Assembly (NCBI GenBank): GCA_964469555.1
Contig: CAYYAQ010000138.1
Coordinates: 1-13,633, forward strand
From: CAYYAQ01 sp964469555
GTDB taxonomy: Bacteria > Planctomycetota > UBA1135 > UBA2386
Length of the DNA stretch: 13,633 nt
Reading direction: 5' to 3'
Made by a program: the position numbers and the translations under genes. The notes beneath the pieces were generated by a model, which was given only the letters and a program-made list of their open reading frames with translations, did no database searches and was not told the DNA's origin. Shown here one piece after another: positions 6,580-13,633 of this stretch (the first letter of the stretch is position 1; every line of letters starts with the position of its first letter).

Positions 6580-8046
6580 TTGTCCGAGGTCCTCGCTGAG
6601 CTAGGCCCCGTGCTCCGGCAGGCCACCGTCCGCGACATCGCTCGCCTCGACGGTAAGGACGACCTCTTGTTCTTCCTGGACACGCCCGACGGCCACCGTG
6701 CCCTGCACATCGTGACCGGTGGGCGCCGCGCGAGGATCACGCTCACCAAGCGTCGCTTCCACAAGAGGGAGTTCCTCACCGGGCCGTTGGTGGACCGTCT
6801 CCGTCAACGATTGCTGGGCTACGCGTTCGAAGGAGTCTCGCAACCGCGAGGCGAGAAGAGCTGCGGACTGACTCTGGTCGATCCGGAAGGCAATCACCTC
6901 GCCCTGCAGATCGAACTCTTCGGAGCTCGGGGGCTGTGGTGCCTCGTCGACGAGCACGGTGACATCCTCGAACTGAGCCGACTGCCGAACGTGACCGGTC
7001 GCGAGATTCGGCCTGGTGCCAGGTACGTTGCGCCCCCACCGCGCGAAGGCGCAGCAGAGGATCCGCCTTCACGCTTCGCACAGCCGGTCGCCGCGGCCAT
7101 CGACGCCTGGTTCACCGATTTCGACCGCGAGCAGGAGGTCGCGCGTCTGCGCAAGAATCTCGCGGGCGTGATCGACCGAGTGGCGCGAAAGCTGCAACAC
7201 AAGATCGACGGACTCGCGCGACAACGAAAAGAGATCCACCGCATCCCGGAGATTCGGCAGCAAGCGGACATGCTGCTCGCCTACGGCTTTTCGCAAGCGA
7301 CGGGCGCGACCTCGCTCACCGTCCCCGACCCGAACGATCCCGACCTCACACTGACGTACCCGCTCGACCCCTCGCAGTCGATCCAAGCCCAGGCCGAAAA
7401 ACTCTACAAGAGGGCGCGGAAGCTCACTGATGGAGCGGAGATCGCGGTCGAGCGCCAGGCCAAAGCCGAAGCGGCGCTCGAACCCGTCATCCGGTGTCGC
7501 GAGGAACTCGACGCGGGCGACGACCTCGATTCGCTGCTCGGGTTGCAAGACCGCCTCGCCACGCTCGGCCTCATCCAGGCCACGCGATCTGCAAAGACCA
7601 CCGGCCCCGTCAAGGATCGCAAGCTTCAGAAAGCCACCAAGGGTTACAACTTCCGCCGGTTCACCTCCAGCGAGGGCTACCTGATCCTCGTCGGTCGCAC
7701 GAACCGCGAGAACGATCGCCTGTCCGTCGCCGTCGCCCGCGGCAACGATTTGTGGTTCCACGTCGGACAGGGCTACGCCGGCAGCCACGTCATCATCCGG
7801 CTACCCCGCGGAAAGACCGCGAGCCTGGAGAGTCTCCTGGACGCCGGCACGCTCGCCCACTACTTCAGCAAGGCCCGGAACACGCCACGCTGCGAGGTAA
7901 TCTACACCAGGGCGAAGAACGTCCGGAAACCCAAGGGGGTGCCTCCGGGAAGCGTGACCACGACCGGAACGAAGACAGTGCTGGTCGCCCGCGAAGAGGA
8001 CCGCCTGCGACGATTGCTGGATTCCGCCGACGGCAGCCATGACTGA
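6580..8046 (+). CDS. Reduced NFACT-family (RqcH/FbpA-like) RNA-binding protein
   Basis: 488 residues from TTG 6580; an ATG at 6564 is out of frame. The family includes RqcH, which binds stalled 50S subunits and tRNA and adds C-terminal alanine tails. An NFACT-N-like domain covers about 1-150 (FLTGPLVDRLRQRLLGYAF, ending RYVAPPP). A helical coiled-coil middle spans 175-330, including the typical GFSQATGATSLTV / PLDPSQSIQAQAEKLYKRARKL stretch. A clear NFACT-R (DUF814) domain covers about 355-470: YNFRRFTSSEGYLILVGRTN, NDLWFH, GSHVIIRLP, YFSKARN, VRKPKG.PPG.V. RqcH proteins are usually about 550-570 residues. Here the helix-hairpin-helix segment expected after PPP is missing, and the Asp-Arg dyad used for tRNA handling reads Glu92-Lys93. 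Whether it tails nascent chains is therefore doubtful. Family membership is secure from NFACT-R. Confidence 0.9.
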   Translation: MSEVLAELGPVLRQATVRDIARLDGKDDLLFFLDTPDGHRALHIVTGGRRARITLTKRRFHKREFLTGPLVDRLRQRLLGYAFEGVSQPRGEKSCGLTLVDPEGNHLALQIELFGARGLWCLVDEHGDILELSRLPNVTGREIRPGARYVAPPPREGAAEDPPSRFAQPVAAAIDAWFTDFDREQEVARLRKNLAGVIDRVARKLQHKIDGLARQRKEIHRIPEIRQQADMLLAYGFSQATGATSLTVPDPNDPDLTLTYPLDPSQSIQAQAEKLYKRARKLTDGAEIAVERQAKAEAALEPVIRCREELDAGDDLDSLLGLQDRLATLGLIQATRSAKTTGPVKDRKLQKATKGYNFRRFTSSEGYLILVGRTNRENDRLSVAVARGNDLWFHVGQGYAGSHVIIRLPRGKTASLESLLDAGTLAHYFSKARNTPRCEVIYTRAKNVRKPKGVPPGSVTTTGTKTVLVAREEDRLRRLLDSADGSHD

Positions 8047-8193
8047 AGCTGCCGACCTTCCGAGTCGCGGGCTTCCGCCGCGGCGATCGCTCCACGACGC
8101 CCTGCCGCAAACCAGGAATAAAACGAAGTCTCCCCCCTTTCCTGCGTCGGCCTTGGCGGTCATCCTGCGGATTGGACCTCGGGACCTGCACCC

Positions 8194-9057
8194 ATGCTCA
8201 ACTCGCACTTTCGTGTACTTCACGAAGCCAATCGCGCTTCGTGGAACGCGGCGACGATTGCCCACAACAGCCACAAAGGCGATCAGATCCGCTTTTTCAA
8301 CGATGGTGGGGAGACTCTCTTTCCGGAAGAACTGGAGTTGCTGGGCGACGTACGCGGGAAGCGCGTCCTTCACCTGCAGTGCAATTGTGGCCAGGACAGC
8401 CTGAGCCTCGCGCGCCGCGGAGCCGAGGTCGTCGGCGTAGACATCTCCGACCAGGCCATCGACTTCGCCCGCAACCTGTCGCTCCGCACCCGGATCCTCG
8501 TCGAGTTCCACCGCGCGGACCTCTACGCCTGGCTCCCCGAACAGCAGAAGCTCTCCGAGTCGTTCGACATCGTCTACAGTTCGTACGGCGCGCTGCGCTA
8601 CCTGTCTTCCGTCGATGTCTGGGCGAGACTCATCGCGGGAGTGCTGCGCTCCGGTGGCAGACTCGTGCTCATCGACTTCCATCCGATGTTGCAGATGTTC
8701 GATCGCTCAGGCGATTTCCATCATCCGTACTCTGCGCCGGGCGAGCCGAGAACTTGCGAACTCGGCGTCTCCGACTACGTCGGGGACTCCGGTCCGGAAC
8801 TGTTGGCCGGTGACTTCCACGAGGGAATCCGAAAGTTCGCGAACCCGTATCCGCACCACACCTTCCACTGGGGTCTCGGTGAGATCGTCAACGCCGTCCT
8901 CAGCGCCGGCTACCGCGTCGACGCGCTGCGCGAATACCCCTTCGCGAACGGGTTGCGCCACTTCGAGAACGGCCAGGCTTGCGAGCAACGCCAGATGTTG
9001 CCGCCGAGCCATCTACCGCGGCTCCCGATGATGTTCGGGTTGCAAGCAATCCTGTAA
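8194..9057 (+). CDS. Class I SAM-dependent methyltransferase, substrate unknown
   Basis: 287 residues from ATG 8194, with no strong Shine-Dalgarno sequence. A Rossmann-type methyltransferase core starts at about residue 55: motif I VLHLQCNCGQDSLSLA (58-73) in place of the commoner LDLGCGTG, an acidic ribose-binding position in VVGVDIS (D83), FDIVYSSYGALRYL (124-137) as the motif IV region, and LRSGGRLVLIDFHP (151-164). The variant motif LQCNCGQD(S/T)LSLA marks a known subgroup of uncharacterised methyltransferases. The C-terminal 120 residues are rich in aromatics and His (PYPHHTFHWGLGEIV), typical of a substrate lid. The 147 bases before the gene hold no clear promoter, terminator or other gene. 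The following gene is also a methyltransferase but of another family. The substrate cannot be told from sequence. Confidence 0.88.
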   Translation: MLNSHFRVLHEANRASWNAATIAHNSHKGDQIRFFNDGGETLFPEELELLGDVRGKRVLHLQCNCGQDSLSLARRGAEVVGVDISDQAIDFARNLSLRTRILVEFHRADLYAWLPEQQKLSESFDIVYSSYGALRYLSSVDVWARLIAGVLRSGGRLVLIDFHPMLQMFDRSGDFHHPYSAPGEPRTCELGVSDYVGDSGPELLAGDFHEGIRKFANPYPHHTFHWGLGEIVNAVLSAGYRVDALREYPFANGLRHFENGQACEQRQMLPPSHLPRLPMMFGLQAIL

Positions 9058-9084
9058 CCAGTTCTTTAGCGCGCGCGACAGATT

Positions 9085-9090
9085 GTAGAG
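9085..9090 (+). promoter_or_regulatory. Candidate -10 element of a leaderless promoter
   Basis: TAGAGT is a four-of-six match to the -10 consensus. It ends eight bases before GTG 9099, so the transcript would start at the codon. This is the same spacing as at hslU. A weak TTCTTT at 9062-9067 sits 17 bases upstream as a possible -35. Confidence 0.35.
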
Positions 9091-9098
9091 TGGGACGC

Positions 9099-10286
9099 GT
9101 GTCCGACTCGACTGCAAGCCTGACCTGCCAGCACTTCGGCGACTGCGGCGGCTGTTCGTCGCTGCCAACGCCTATCGCCGAGCAGCGCAAGCGCAAGGCC
9201 CTGAGAGTCGGAGCAACGCTGGGGACACACGCGGACGGTCTCGAGTTGACGTTCACGGATTCCCCGACCTCCAGTCCTCGACACGACAGGATGCGCGTGC
9301 TGTATCCGGTGCAGCCCGCGACGGGCGGCTTGACCATGGGCCTGTATCGAAAGGGCACCCACGAGGTCGTCGAGCTGCAATCATGCGAAATCCAGCACCC
9401 GGCGCTGACCGAACTGGCGCGGCTCGCGCTCGACATCCTGCGCCGCCAAAGTTTGTCACCCTATGACGAGGCCGCGCACCGCGGATTGCTCCGTGCGTTC
9501 ACGGCGCGGCTCGCGCCCACGACCGGGGAGTTGTTGATCGGGCTCGTCACGACAAGTCCGGACTTGCACGCGGCGGATGATCTCGCAGAGGCCCTGCTCG
9601 CCGCCGCGGACGAGTTGCCGAGGGTAGGCGATCAGGACGTGCGCGCGGTCGGAGTCGTCCACAACGTCAACCCTGACCGCGGCAATGCCCTCATCGGCGA
9701 CGATGTGCGCACGCTTGTCGGTCGCGGGCACATCTTCGAGCGATTCGGCGACATGACGTTCCGGATCAGCTTCCTGAGCTTCAACCAACTCCACCGCCAT
9801 GCCGAGCAACTGCTCTACGCGCCGGCCCTCGCGATGTTGGGGCCGCTCGAAGGCCTGCGAGTGATCGATGCCTTCGGCGGAATCGGCCCGTTCGCCATCC
9901 GGCTCGCACGACGAGGCGTGGAAGCCGTCACCCTCGTCGAGCTACACCCGTCGTCGTGCGCCGATGCGCGGCACAATGTCGCCGCGAATGGTCTCGCCAA
10001 CGTGAAGATCGTGGAATCAGCCTTCGACAGCGCGGTGCTGGAGCGATCCGCCGATCTCCTCGTCGTCGATCCGACCCGCGCGGGTCTCGGCGTCGCCGGC
10101 TGTGCGCACGTCGGCGAGCTGGGCCCCCCCCGAGTCCTGTACGTGGCCTGCGGCATCGAGGCTCTGGCCCGCGATCTCGGGCGGCTTCCGGAATACCGCC
10201 TGGAAAAAGTTCAGCTGGCCGATCTCTTCCCTCACACCGATCACGTCGAGATCCTGGCTCTGCTGCGCCGCCGCCCAGGTAATTAG
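9099..10286 (+). CDS. RumA/RlmD-family 23S rRNA (uracil-C5)-methyltransferase
   Basis: 395 residues from GTG 9099; GTG 9090 is an alternative and the longer frame overlaps the previous gene. Such enzymes make m5U in 23S rRNA (or tRNA in TrmA) using SAM. The N-terminus carries the 4Fe-4S cysteines in RlmD form, C10-x5-C16-xx-C19 in CQHFGDCGGC, with the fourth at C96 (LQSCEIQHP). The TRAM RNA-binding domain that precedes them in RlmD is absent. The catalytic domain shows FNQLHRHAEQLL, SAM motif VIDAFGGIGPFAIRLA (D257), DPTRAGL (usually DPPR), the nucleophile loop YVACGIEALARDL (C351, usually SCNPxTxxRD) and DLFPHTDHVE with the general base E384. The active-site Cys and Glu are intact. A run of eight C at 10124-10131 lies upstream of the catalytic loop. 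The exact target uridine is not determined. Confidence 0.9.
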   Translation: MSDSTASLTCQHFGDCGGCSSLPTPIAEQRKRKALRVGATLGTHADGLELTFTDSPTSSPRHDRMRVLYPVQPATGGLTMGLYRKGTHEVVELQSCEIQHPALTELARLALDILRRQSLSPYDEAAHRGLLRAFTARLAPTTGELLIGLVTTSPDLHAADDLAEALLAAADELPRVGDQDVRAVGVVHNVNPDRGNALIGDDVRTLVGRGHIFERFGDMTFRISFLSFNQLHRHAEQLLYAPALAMLGPLEGLRVIDAFGGIGPFAIRLARRGVEAVTLVELHPSSCADARHNVAANGLANVKIVESAFDSAVLERSADLLVVDPTRAGLGVAGCAHVGELGPPRVLYVACGIEALARDLGRLPEYRLEKVQLADLFPHTDHVEILALLRRRPGN

Positions 10287-10352
10287 ATTCCGCTGGGCCG
10301 ATTCCCAAGACCCGCGACTCGCGTTAGAAAGACGGGAGTTCAGCGACCCCGC

Positions 10353-10361
10353 TGCTATTCA
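10353..10361 (+). promoter_or_regulatory. Candidate extended -10 element for gdhA
   Basis: TGCTATTCA resembles the ndk element TGCTATGAT in form (TGn then TAT). It lies 15 bases before the gdhA ATG, so the leader would be very short, about eight bases. No Shine-Dalgarno sequence is present before the ATG. Confidence 0.35.
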
Positions 10362-10376
10362 CTGCCAACACTTGCC

Positions 10377-11735
10377 ATGGATTCCACGAAGAACACGGTC
10401 CCCGACATCTCCACACAAACCGACCAAGGCACCCACGAGCGCGACATGTACCAAGACGCAGTGCAACGGTTGGACCAGGCCGCGAGGCACACTGACGTTC
10501 ACCCCGAGGTGATCGAGAAATTGAAGCACCCGAAGTCCGTCTTGATCGTGTCGATCCCGGTGCGGATGGACGACGGCAGCCTCCGGGTCTTCACGGGATA
10601 TCGCGTGCGGCACGACGACACGCGAGGCCCGACCAAGGGCGGCATCCGCTACCACCCGAGCGTGGACCTCGGCGAGGTGAAATCGCTCGCGTTATGGATG
10701 ACCTGCAAGTGCGCCGTGATGGGCATCCCGTTCGGTGGCGGCAAGGGCGGGATCGAGGTCAACTCAAAGGAACTCTCCCGCATGGAGCTCGAGCGTTTGA
10801 GTCGCGGTTTCATTCAGCAGATCGCGGACTTCATCGGTCCCAACCGGGACATCCCGGCGCCCGACGTCTACACCAACCCGCGCATCATGGGTTGGATGAT
10901 GGACGAGTATTCGAAGATCCGCCGCAGCAAGACGCCAGCGGTCATCACCGGCAAGCCGATTTCCCAGGGCGGGAGCCAGGGTCGTGACGACGCGACGGGC
11001 CGCGGTGCCTACTACTGCATCAAGGAGCTCGAACGCATCCGCGGTTGGGATCCGAAATCGAAGACAGTCGCAGTGCAGGGGTTCGGCAACGCCGGGCAGC
11101 ACGTAGCGAGACTCCTCCACGCCGACGGCTACAAGGTCGTCGCCGTCAGCGATTCCCGCGGCGCGATCCATCGACCAGAAGGCCTGCACATCCCCAGCGT
11201 GACGCGCTTGAAGAACGAGGAGAATCGTCTGGCCGCGGTTCAGTACAGTGACGACGGCAAGATGGAGAACGTCAAGGCCGAGGACATCCACAACTACGCG
11301 CTCCTGGAGCTGGAGGTCGACATCCTGATCCCGGCAGCTCTCGAAGCGGCGATCTCGAAGACCAACGCTGCGGGCGTAAAGGCCAAGGTGGTCGTCGAGG
11401 TGGCAAACGGCCCGGTGACCCCCAACGCCGACCTGATCTTGCGCGAGAAGGGCGTGATGATCATTCCGGACATCCTCGCGAACGCCGGTGGCGTCACCGT
11501 CAGCTACTTCGAGTGGGTCCAGAACAAGGCCGGCTTCTACTGGGAGCTCGAGGAAGTCAACGAGAGACTCCGGGTGATCATGGCCCGCGAGTTCAAGAAC
11601 GTGTACGAGCGCCATCGCCAGGCGAAGCTCGACATGCGCACGGCAGCCTACGCCCACGCTCTCGAACGGCTCGGCGAGGCGATCGACGCTCAGGGTACGC
11701 AAGCTTTCTACGCCGGAAACGGCGGGCACGTCTGA
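10377..11735 (+). CDS. gdhA: Glutamate dehydrogenase (Glu/Leu/Phe/Val dehydrogenase family)
   Basis: 452 residues, the size of the hexameric ~50 kDa class. It catalyses reversible oxidative deamination of glutamate to 2-oxoglutarate and ammonium in the cytoplasm, linking nitrogen and central carbon metabolism. The substrate site is complete: TKGGIRYHP (K87), MTCKCAV (K111), PFGGGKGGI with catalytic K123, and PAPDVYT with D163. These correspond to K89, K113, K125 and D165 of the Clostridium symbiosum enzyme. The dinucleotide-binding motif GFGNAG (235-240) is followed by VVAVSDSRGAI. The C-terminal part shows VEVANGPVTPNAD and IIPDILANAGGVTVSYFEW, typical of bacterial and archaeal GDH. Glutamate is more likely than branched-chain amino acids because of K87 and the long form, but specificity and NAD/NADP preference are not settled by sequence. 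The gene appears to be transcribed alone. Confidence 0.95.
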   Translation: MDSTKNTVPDISTQTDQGTHERDMYQDAVQRLDQAARHTDVHPEVIEKLKHPKSVLIVSIPVRMDDGSLRVFTGYRVRHDDTRGPTKGGIRYHPSVDLGEVKSLALWMTCKCAVMGIPFGGGKGGIEVNSKELSRMELERLSRGFIQQIADFIGPNRDIPAPDVYTNPRIMGWMMDEYSKIRRSKTPAVITGKPISQGGSQGRDDATGRGAYYCIKELERIRGWDPKSKTVAVQGFGNAGQHVARLLHADGYKVVAVSDSRGAIHRPEGLHIPSVTRLKNEENRLAAVQYSDDGKMENVKAEDIHNYALLELEVDILIPAALEAAISKTNAAGVKAKVVVEVANGPVTPNADLILREKGVMIIPDILANAGGVTVSYFEWVQNKAGFYWELEEVNERLRVIMAREFKNVYERHRQAKLDMRTAAYAHALERLGEAIDAQGTQAFYAGNGGHV

Positions 11736-11788
11736 TCCGTTCCGCGTGACAGTCCGCCGCCTCCTAGCGCATTCTCCGGACTCTCTGC

Positions 11789-12015
11789 ATGAACACAGTC
11801 TGGTCCACGGCCACCCGGATCGGGGAGATTCTATGGACGGTGTTGCGCGTCGTCCTCACGCCGATTCGCTTCCCTTCAACGCTTACGCACACTGGCTGCA
11901 CACGCAATGGCCAGCGGGCACGACGGAGAAACTCCCTGCGGTCCATGCCGACGGGACGACGAACGTCCCCGGCCTGTTCGTCGTCGGCGACCTGCCGGCG
12001 TGCCCCCTGATCTCA
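11789..12015 (+). pseudogene. Frameshifted, truncated 5' end of a planctomycete-type oxidoreductase gene
   Basis: Two adjacent frames together spell one recognisable N-terminus. From ATG 11789 one frame gives MNTVWSTATRIGEILW, then TVLRVVLTPIR, a membrane-like helix. One base out of phase, from 11869, the next frame gives LPFNAYAHWLHTQWPAG, then EKLPAVHADGTTNVPGLFVVGDLPACPLIS. I recall this joined order (short hydrophobic leader, R-LPFNAY..WLHTQWPAG..EKLPEV..DG.T.VPGLYVVGDLTG.PLL) as the start of large FAD/NAD(P)-dependent, thioredoxin-reductase-like oxidoreductases in planctomycetes. A single missing C near 11869 would restore the frame (ATT CGC CTT). After about 12015 similarity ends: neither the expected KFSxDTGARAV stretch nor the FAD-binding domain follows. 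It is therefore both frameshifted and truncated. Family identification is from memory; a sequencing error could explain the frameshift but not the truncation. Confidence 0.65.
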
Positions 12016-12163
12016 CCGGCGACCCGCCGCATCGAGCGGGGAACGCCCGGAATCTCGATCCTGACCCACCAGGAACCCGCCCGCCGCTTGACCGGAGGGC
12101 TTCGGCTTCGTGCAATGTGGCTCCCCCTCTGAGATCCGAGACCCAGTCCGCAACCGAACGATC

Positions 12164-13201
12164 ATGAAACCCCTGATCTGCCTACCCCTCGCCCTTCTCT
12201 CCGGCTGCACCCTCTTCGGTGCGCTGTCCGAAGAAGAAGAGAAGATGCTCAAGCAGCACCGCGCCGGTGCTGGCAAGTACTTCGACGCCCACCAGTATGA
12301 GAAGTCCATCGCCCAGGCGCGCAAGGGCCTGGAACTCGCGACCGACGACTATCGGCTCACGGGTGTTCTCGCGTGGGCTCACCTGCAATTGTCGACGCGC
12401 CCTCGGGGAGACAACGAGGAGCACCTATTCAAGGCCCAGGCGGCTTTCGAGGACCTGATCGGCTTCCGCGACATCGAAGACCACGACCCGAAGAACATCT
12501 TTGGGTTTGCGATCGCGCTGCACAACTGGGGGCGCGTCGAAGAACATCGCTCCAGGCGGATCCGCCGTGAAGTCGTCAAGGCCAAGAAGGATGATCGCAA
12601 GACGATGTTGGCTCTCGCCAGCGAATACGACCGCATGGCGCTCCACAAGGACGCGATGGCGAAGAGCTACTTCCTGAAGGTGGTCGACGGTTCGTTCTCC
12701 CAGAAAGGCAACACGCGCGAGTCCTACAAGTACCTGATGGCGATCGAGTACCGCTATGATCGCGTCAACAACGCGATTGCATACGGGACCACATGCCTCG
12801 AACTGAACGCCGAAGAGGTCAAGTACTGGCAGCAGGAATACCAGCGGACCAAATTCGCGGGGCGCGAGCGTCAGATCCGCCGCGACCTCGCTTCCCTGAA
12901 GACCGACGAGCTGAAGGTGCACTCGCGTCTCGCCGCCTACTTCCAGGAGAAGGCGCAGGTGCCGGACAACAAGGACTTCAAGAAGGACTACGCCGCCGCG
13001 AAGGTGCACCTCGACGCAATCCTCGCAGAGCGGATCAACAGCTCCGAGGACTACTACCTCCGCGCGACGTGTCACCGTGCGCTCGGGAATCACGATGACG
13101 CCCGCAAGGACTACAAGATGTTCCTCAGCCTGGGCAAGCTTACGCGCGAGCACGACGCCGTGAAAGATGCCGAGGAATACCTCTACGGAAAAGGCAAGTA
13201 G
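12164..13201 (+). CDS. TPR-like lipoprotein of unknown function
   Basis: 345 residues from ATG 12164. The frame is open from 12110, but this start gives a short, ideal lipoprotein signal (MKPLICLPLALLSGC, lipid-modified C15) followed by an acidic stretch (SEEEEK). No Shine-Dalgarno sequence is seen. The rest is helical and charged, with tetratricopeptide-like pairs: AGKYFDAHQYEKSIAQARKG near the N-terminus, SYFLKVVDGSFSQKGN and YLMAIEYRYDRVNNAIAYG in the middle, and YYLRATCHRALGNHDDARKD near the C-terminus. It probably acts at the envelope in protein-protein contacts, possibly as an assembly-type factor; that is inference. Its last 35 bases overlap rnpA in another frame, so it is probably cotranscribed with rnpA and yidD. 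Confidence 0.85.
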   Translation: MKPLICLPLALLSGCTLFGALSEEEEKMLKQHRAGAGKYFDAHQYEKSIAQARKGLELATDDYRLTGVLAWAHLQLSTRPRGDNEEHLFKAQAAFEDLIGFRDIEDHDPKNIFGFAIALHNWGRVEEHRSRRIRREVVKAKKDDRKTMLALASEYDRMALHKDAMAKSYFLKVVDGSFSQKGNTRESYKYLMAIEYRYDRVNNAIAYGTTCLELNAEEVKYWQQEYQRTKFAGRERQIRRDLASLKTDELKVHSRLAAYFQEKAQVPDNKDFKKDYAAAKVHLDAILAERINSSEDYYLRATCHRALGNHDDARKDYKMFLSLGKLTREHDAVKDAEEYLYGKGK

Positions 13202-13589
13202 CGGCGTCCGCTACACCCTGCCGCGTTCCGCGCGGGTGATTCGGCGCAAGGAGTTCCGGCGGATCTACGCGCGGGGCAGCAGGGCCAACGGCAAGACCTT
13301 GATCCTCGTCGCCCTGCGCCGGAGCGAAGAAGGCCACCGGGTCGGGCTCTCGGTCAGCAAGGCCAACGGCTGCGCCGTCATCCGCAACAAGATCAAGCGG
13401 ATCTTTCGCGAGGCGTTCCGGCTCGAGCGACCGACATTGCCCGGCCAGTTCGACGTCGTGATGATCCCCAGGGAAAGCTCGGAGAAGTTCCAGCTTCCAC
13501 GCGTGCGAAAGGATCTGCGCGACCTGCTCGCCAAGATCTATTCCGGCAAGGGACGCCTCAGAAACCCGAAGCGGAAGGGTAAGCGATGA
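13167..13589 (+). CDS. rnpA: Ribonuclease P protein component
   Basis: 140 residues. It is the protein subunit that assists the catalytic RNase P RNA in trimming the 5' leaders of tRNA precursors. The family features are all visible: TLPRSARVIRRKEFRRIYARG at residues 17-37, GLSVSKANGCAVIRNKIKRIFREAFR at 60-85 (the conserved RNR-type motif with R73, N74, K77, R78, R81, E82), and QFDVVMIPR in the last strand. The ATG at 13167 lies 35 bases inside the preceding gene. The next in-frame candidate, GTG 13236, would cut into the conserved SAR..RR.EF region, so the overlapping start is preferred. The C-terminus is very basic (GRLRNPKRKGKR). rpmH, the usual upstream neighbour, is absent; the downstream neighbour yidD is the usual one and overlaps by four bases. 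Confidence 0.95.
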   Translation: MPRNTSTEKASSGVRYTLPRSARVIRRKEFRRIYARGSRANGKTLILVALRRSEEGHRVGLSVSKANGCAVIRNKIKRIFREAFRLERPTLPGQFDVVMIPRESSEKFQLPRVRKDLRDLLAKIYSGKGRLRNPKRKGKR

Positions 13590-13633
13590 AGCTCGTGCGC
13601 CAACTGTGGCTCGCGCCGTTGCGCTTCTACCGC
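13586..13633 (+). CDS. yidD: YidD, membrane protein insertion efficiency factor (partial, runs off the window)
   Basis: Only 16 codons are present (MKLVRQLWLAPLRFYR) before the window ends. The ATG overlaps the rnpA stop as ATGA, and a purine-rich stretch (GGAAGGG) precedes it. The residues fit the start of YidD, a small membrane-associated protein that helps YidC insert membrane proteins, whose family begins with a hydrophobic helix and YR before the ISP...CRF motif. The rnpA-yidD order is widely conserved, which carries most of the weight here. The diagnostic cysteine motif is outside the window. Confidence 0.75.
   Translation, partial: MKLVRQLWLAPLRFYR

Noticed and set aside
8047..8193. 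Promoter or small RNA in the gap before the methyltransferase gene
   Set aside because: An A-rich patch (GGAATAAAACGAAG) and a short GCGG/CCGC stem were seen, but neither forms a convincing promoter or terminator.
7801..8682. 293-codon open frame on the - strand across the NFACT and methyltransferase genes
   Set aside because: It overlaps two well-supported + strand genes and shows no family features.
10764..11729. 321-codon open frame on the - strand opposite gdhA
   Set aside because: It mirrors the gdhA codons, has no recognisable domain and no ribosome binding site.
11746..12132. 128-codon + strand open frame as an intact small gene
   Set aside because: Its first 40 codons resemble nothing, whereas codons 42-90 continue a protein that starts in the neighbouring frame at 11789; a broken gene explains it better.

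Overview
The window is GC-rich, gene-dense bacterial chromosome, nearly all on the + strand. Several features suggest a member of the Planctomycetota. The strongest is a fragment of an oxidoreductase family (LPFNAY..WLHTQWPAG / VPGLFVVGD) that I recall mainly from marine planctomycetes. The other hints are an ECF sigma factor beside an anti-sigma-like membrane protein with [FY]VxxTLxxV motifs, many GTG/TTG starts with no Shine-Dalgarno sequence, and a secreted beta-rich protein of planctomycete style. This placement is inference; no rRNA or other decisive marker is present.

Layout. 23-1189: secreted protein of unknown function. 1225-2649: hslU, the unfoldase of the HslUV protease, with no hslV beside it. 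2792-5476: a tightly coupled three-gene unit of ECF sigma factor, single-pass membrane protein with a triplicated motif (likely anti-sigma), and secreted Cys-containing two-domain protein. 5486-6091 (-): coiled-coil, probably lipoprotein, facing ndk head to head. 6090-8046: ndk and a reduced NFACT/RqcH-family protein. 8194-9057: class I SAM methyltransferase. 9099-10286: RumA/RlmD-type rRNA uracil-C5 methyltransferase with an Fe-S cluster motif. 10377-11735: glutamate dehydrogenase. 11789-12015: frameshifted and truncated start of an oxidoreductase gene. 12164-13633: TPR-like lipoprotein, rnpA and the start of yidD, mutually overlapping.

Most genes are housekeeping: proteolysis, nucleotide balance, rRNA modification, ribosome quality control, nitrogen metabolism, RNase P and membrane insertion. 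The part most likely to be undescribed is the ECF module at 2733-5476. A palindrome containing an ECF-like -35 motif precedes the sigma gene, the membrane protein carries three copies of one short motif, and the third protein is exported and internally duplicated. Other points of interest are the NFACT protein lacking its helix-hairpin-helix segment and DR dyad, the unusual HslU pore loop and tail, and candidate leaderless promoters with identical spacing to GTG starts at hslU and the rRNA methyltransferase gene. No tRNA, rRNA, CRISPR array, transposase or integrase gene was seen.
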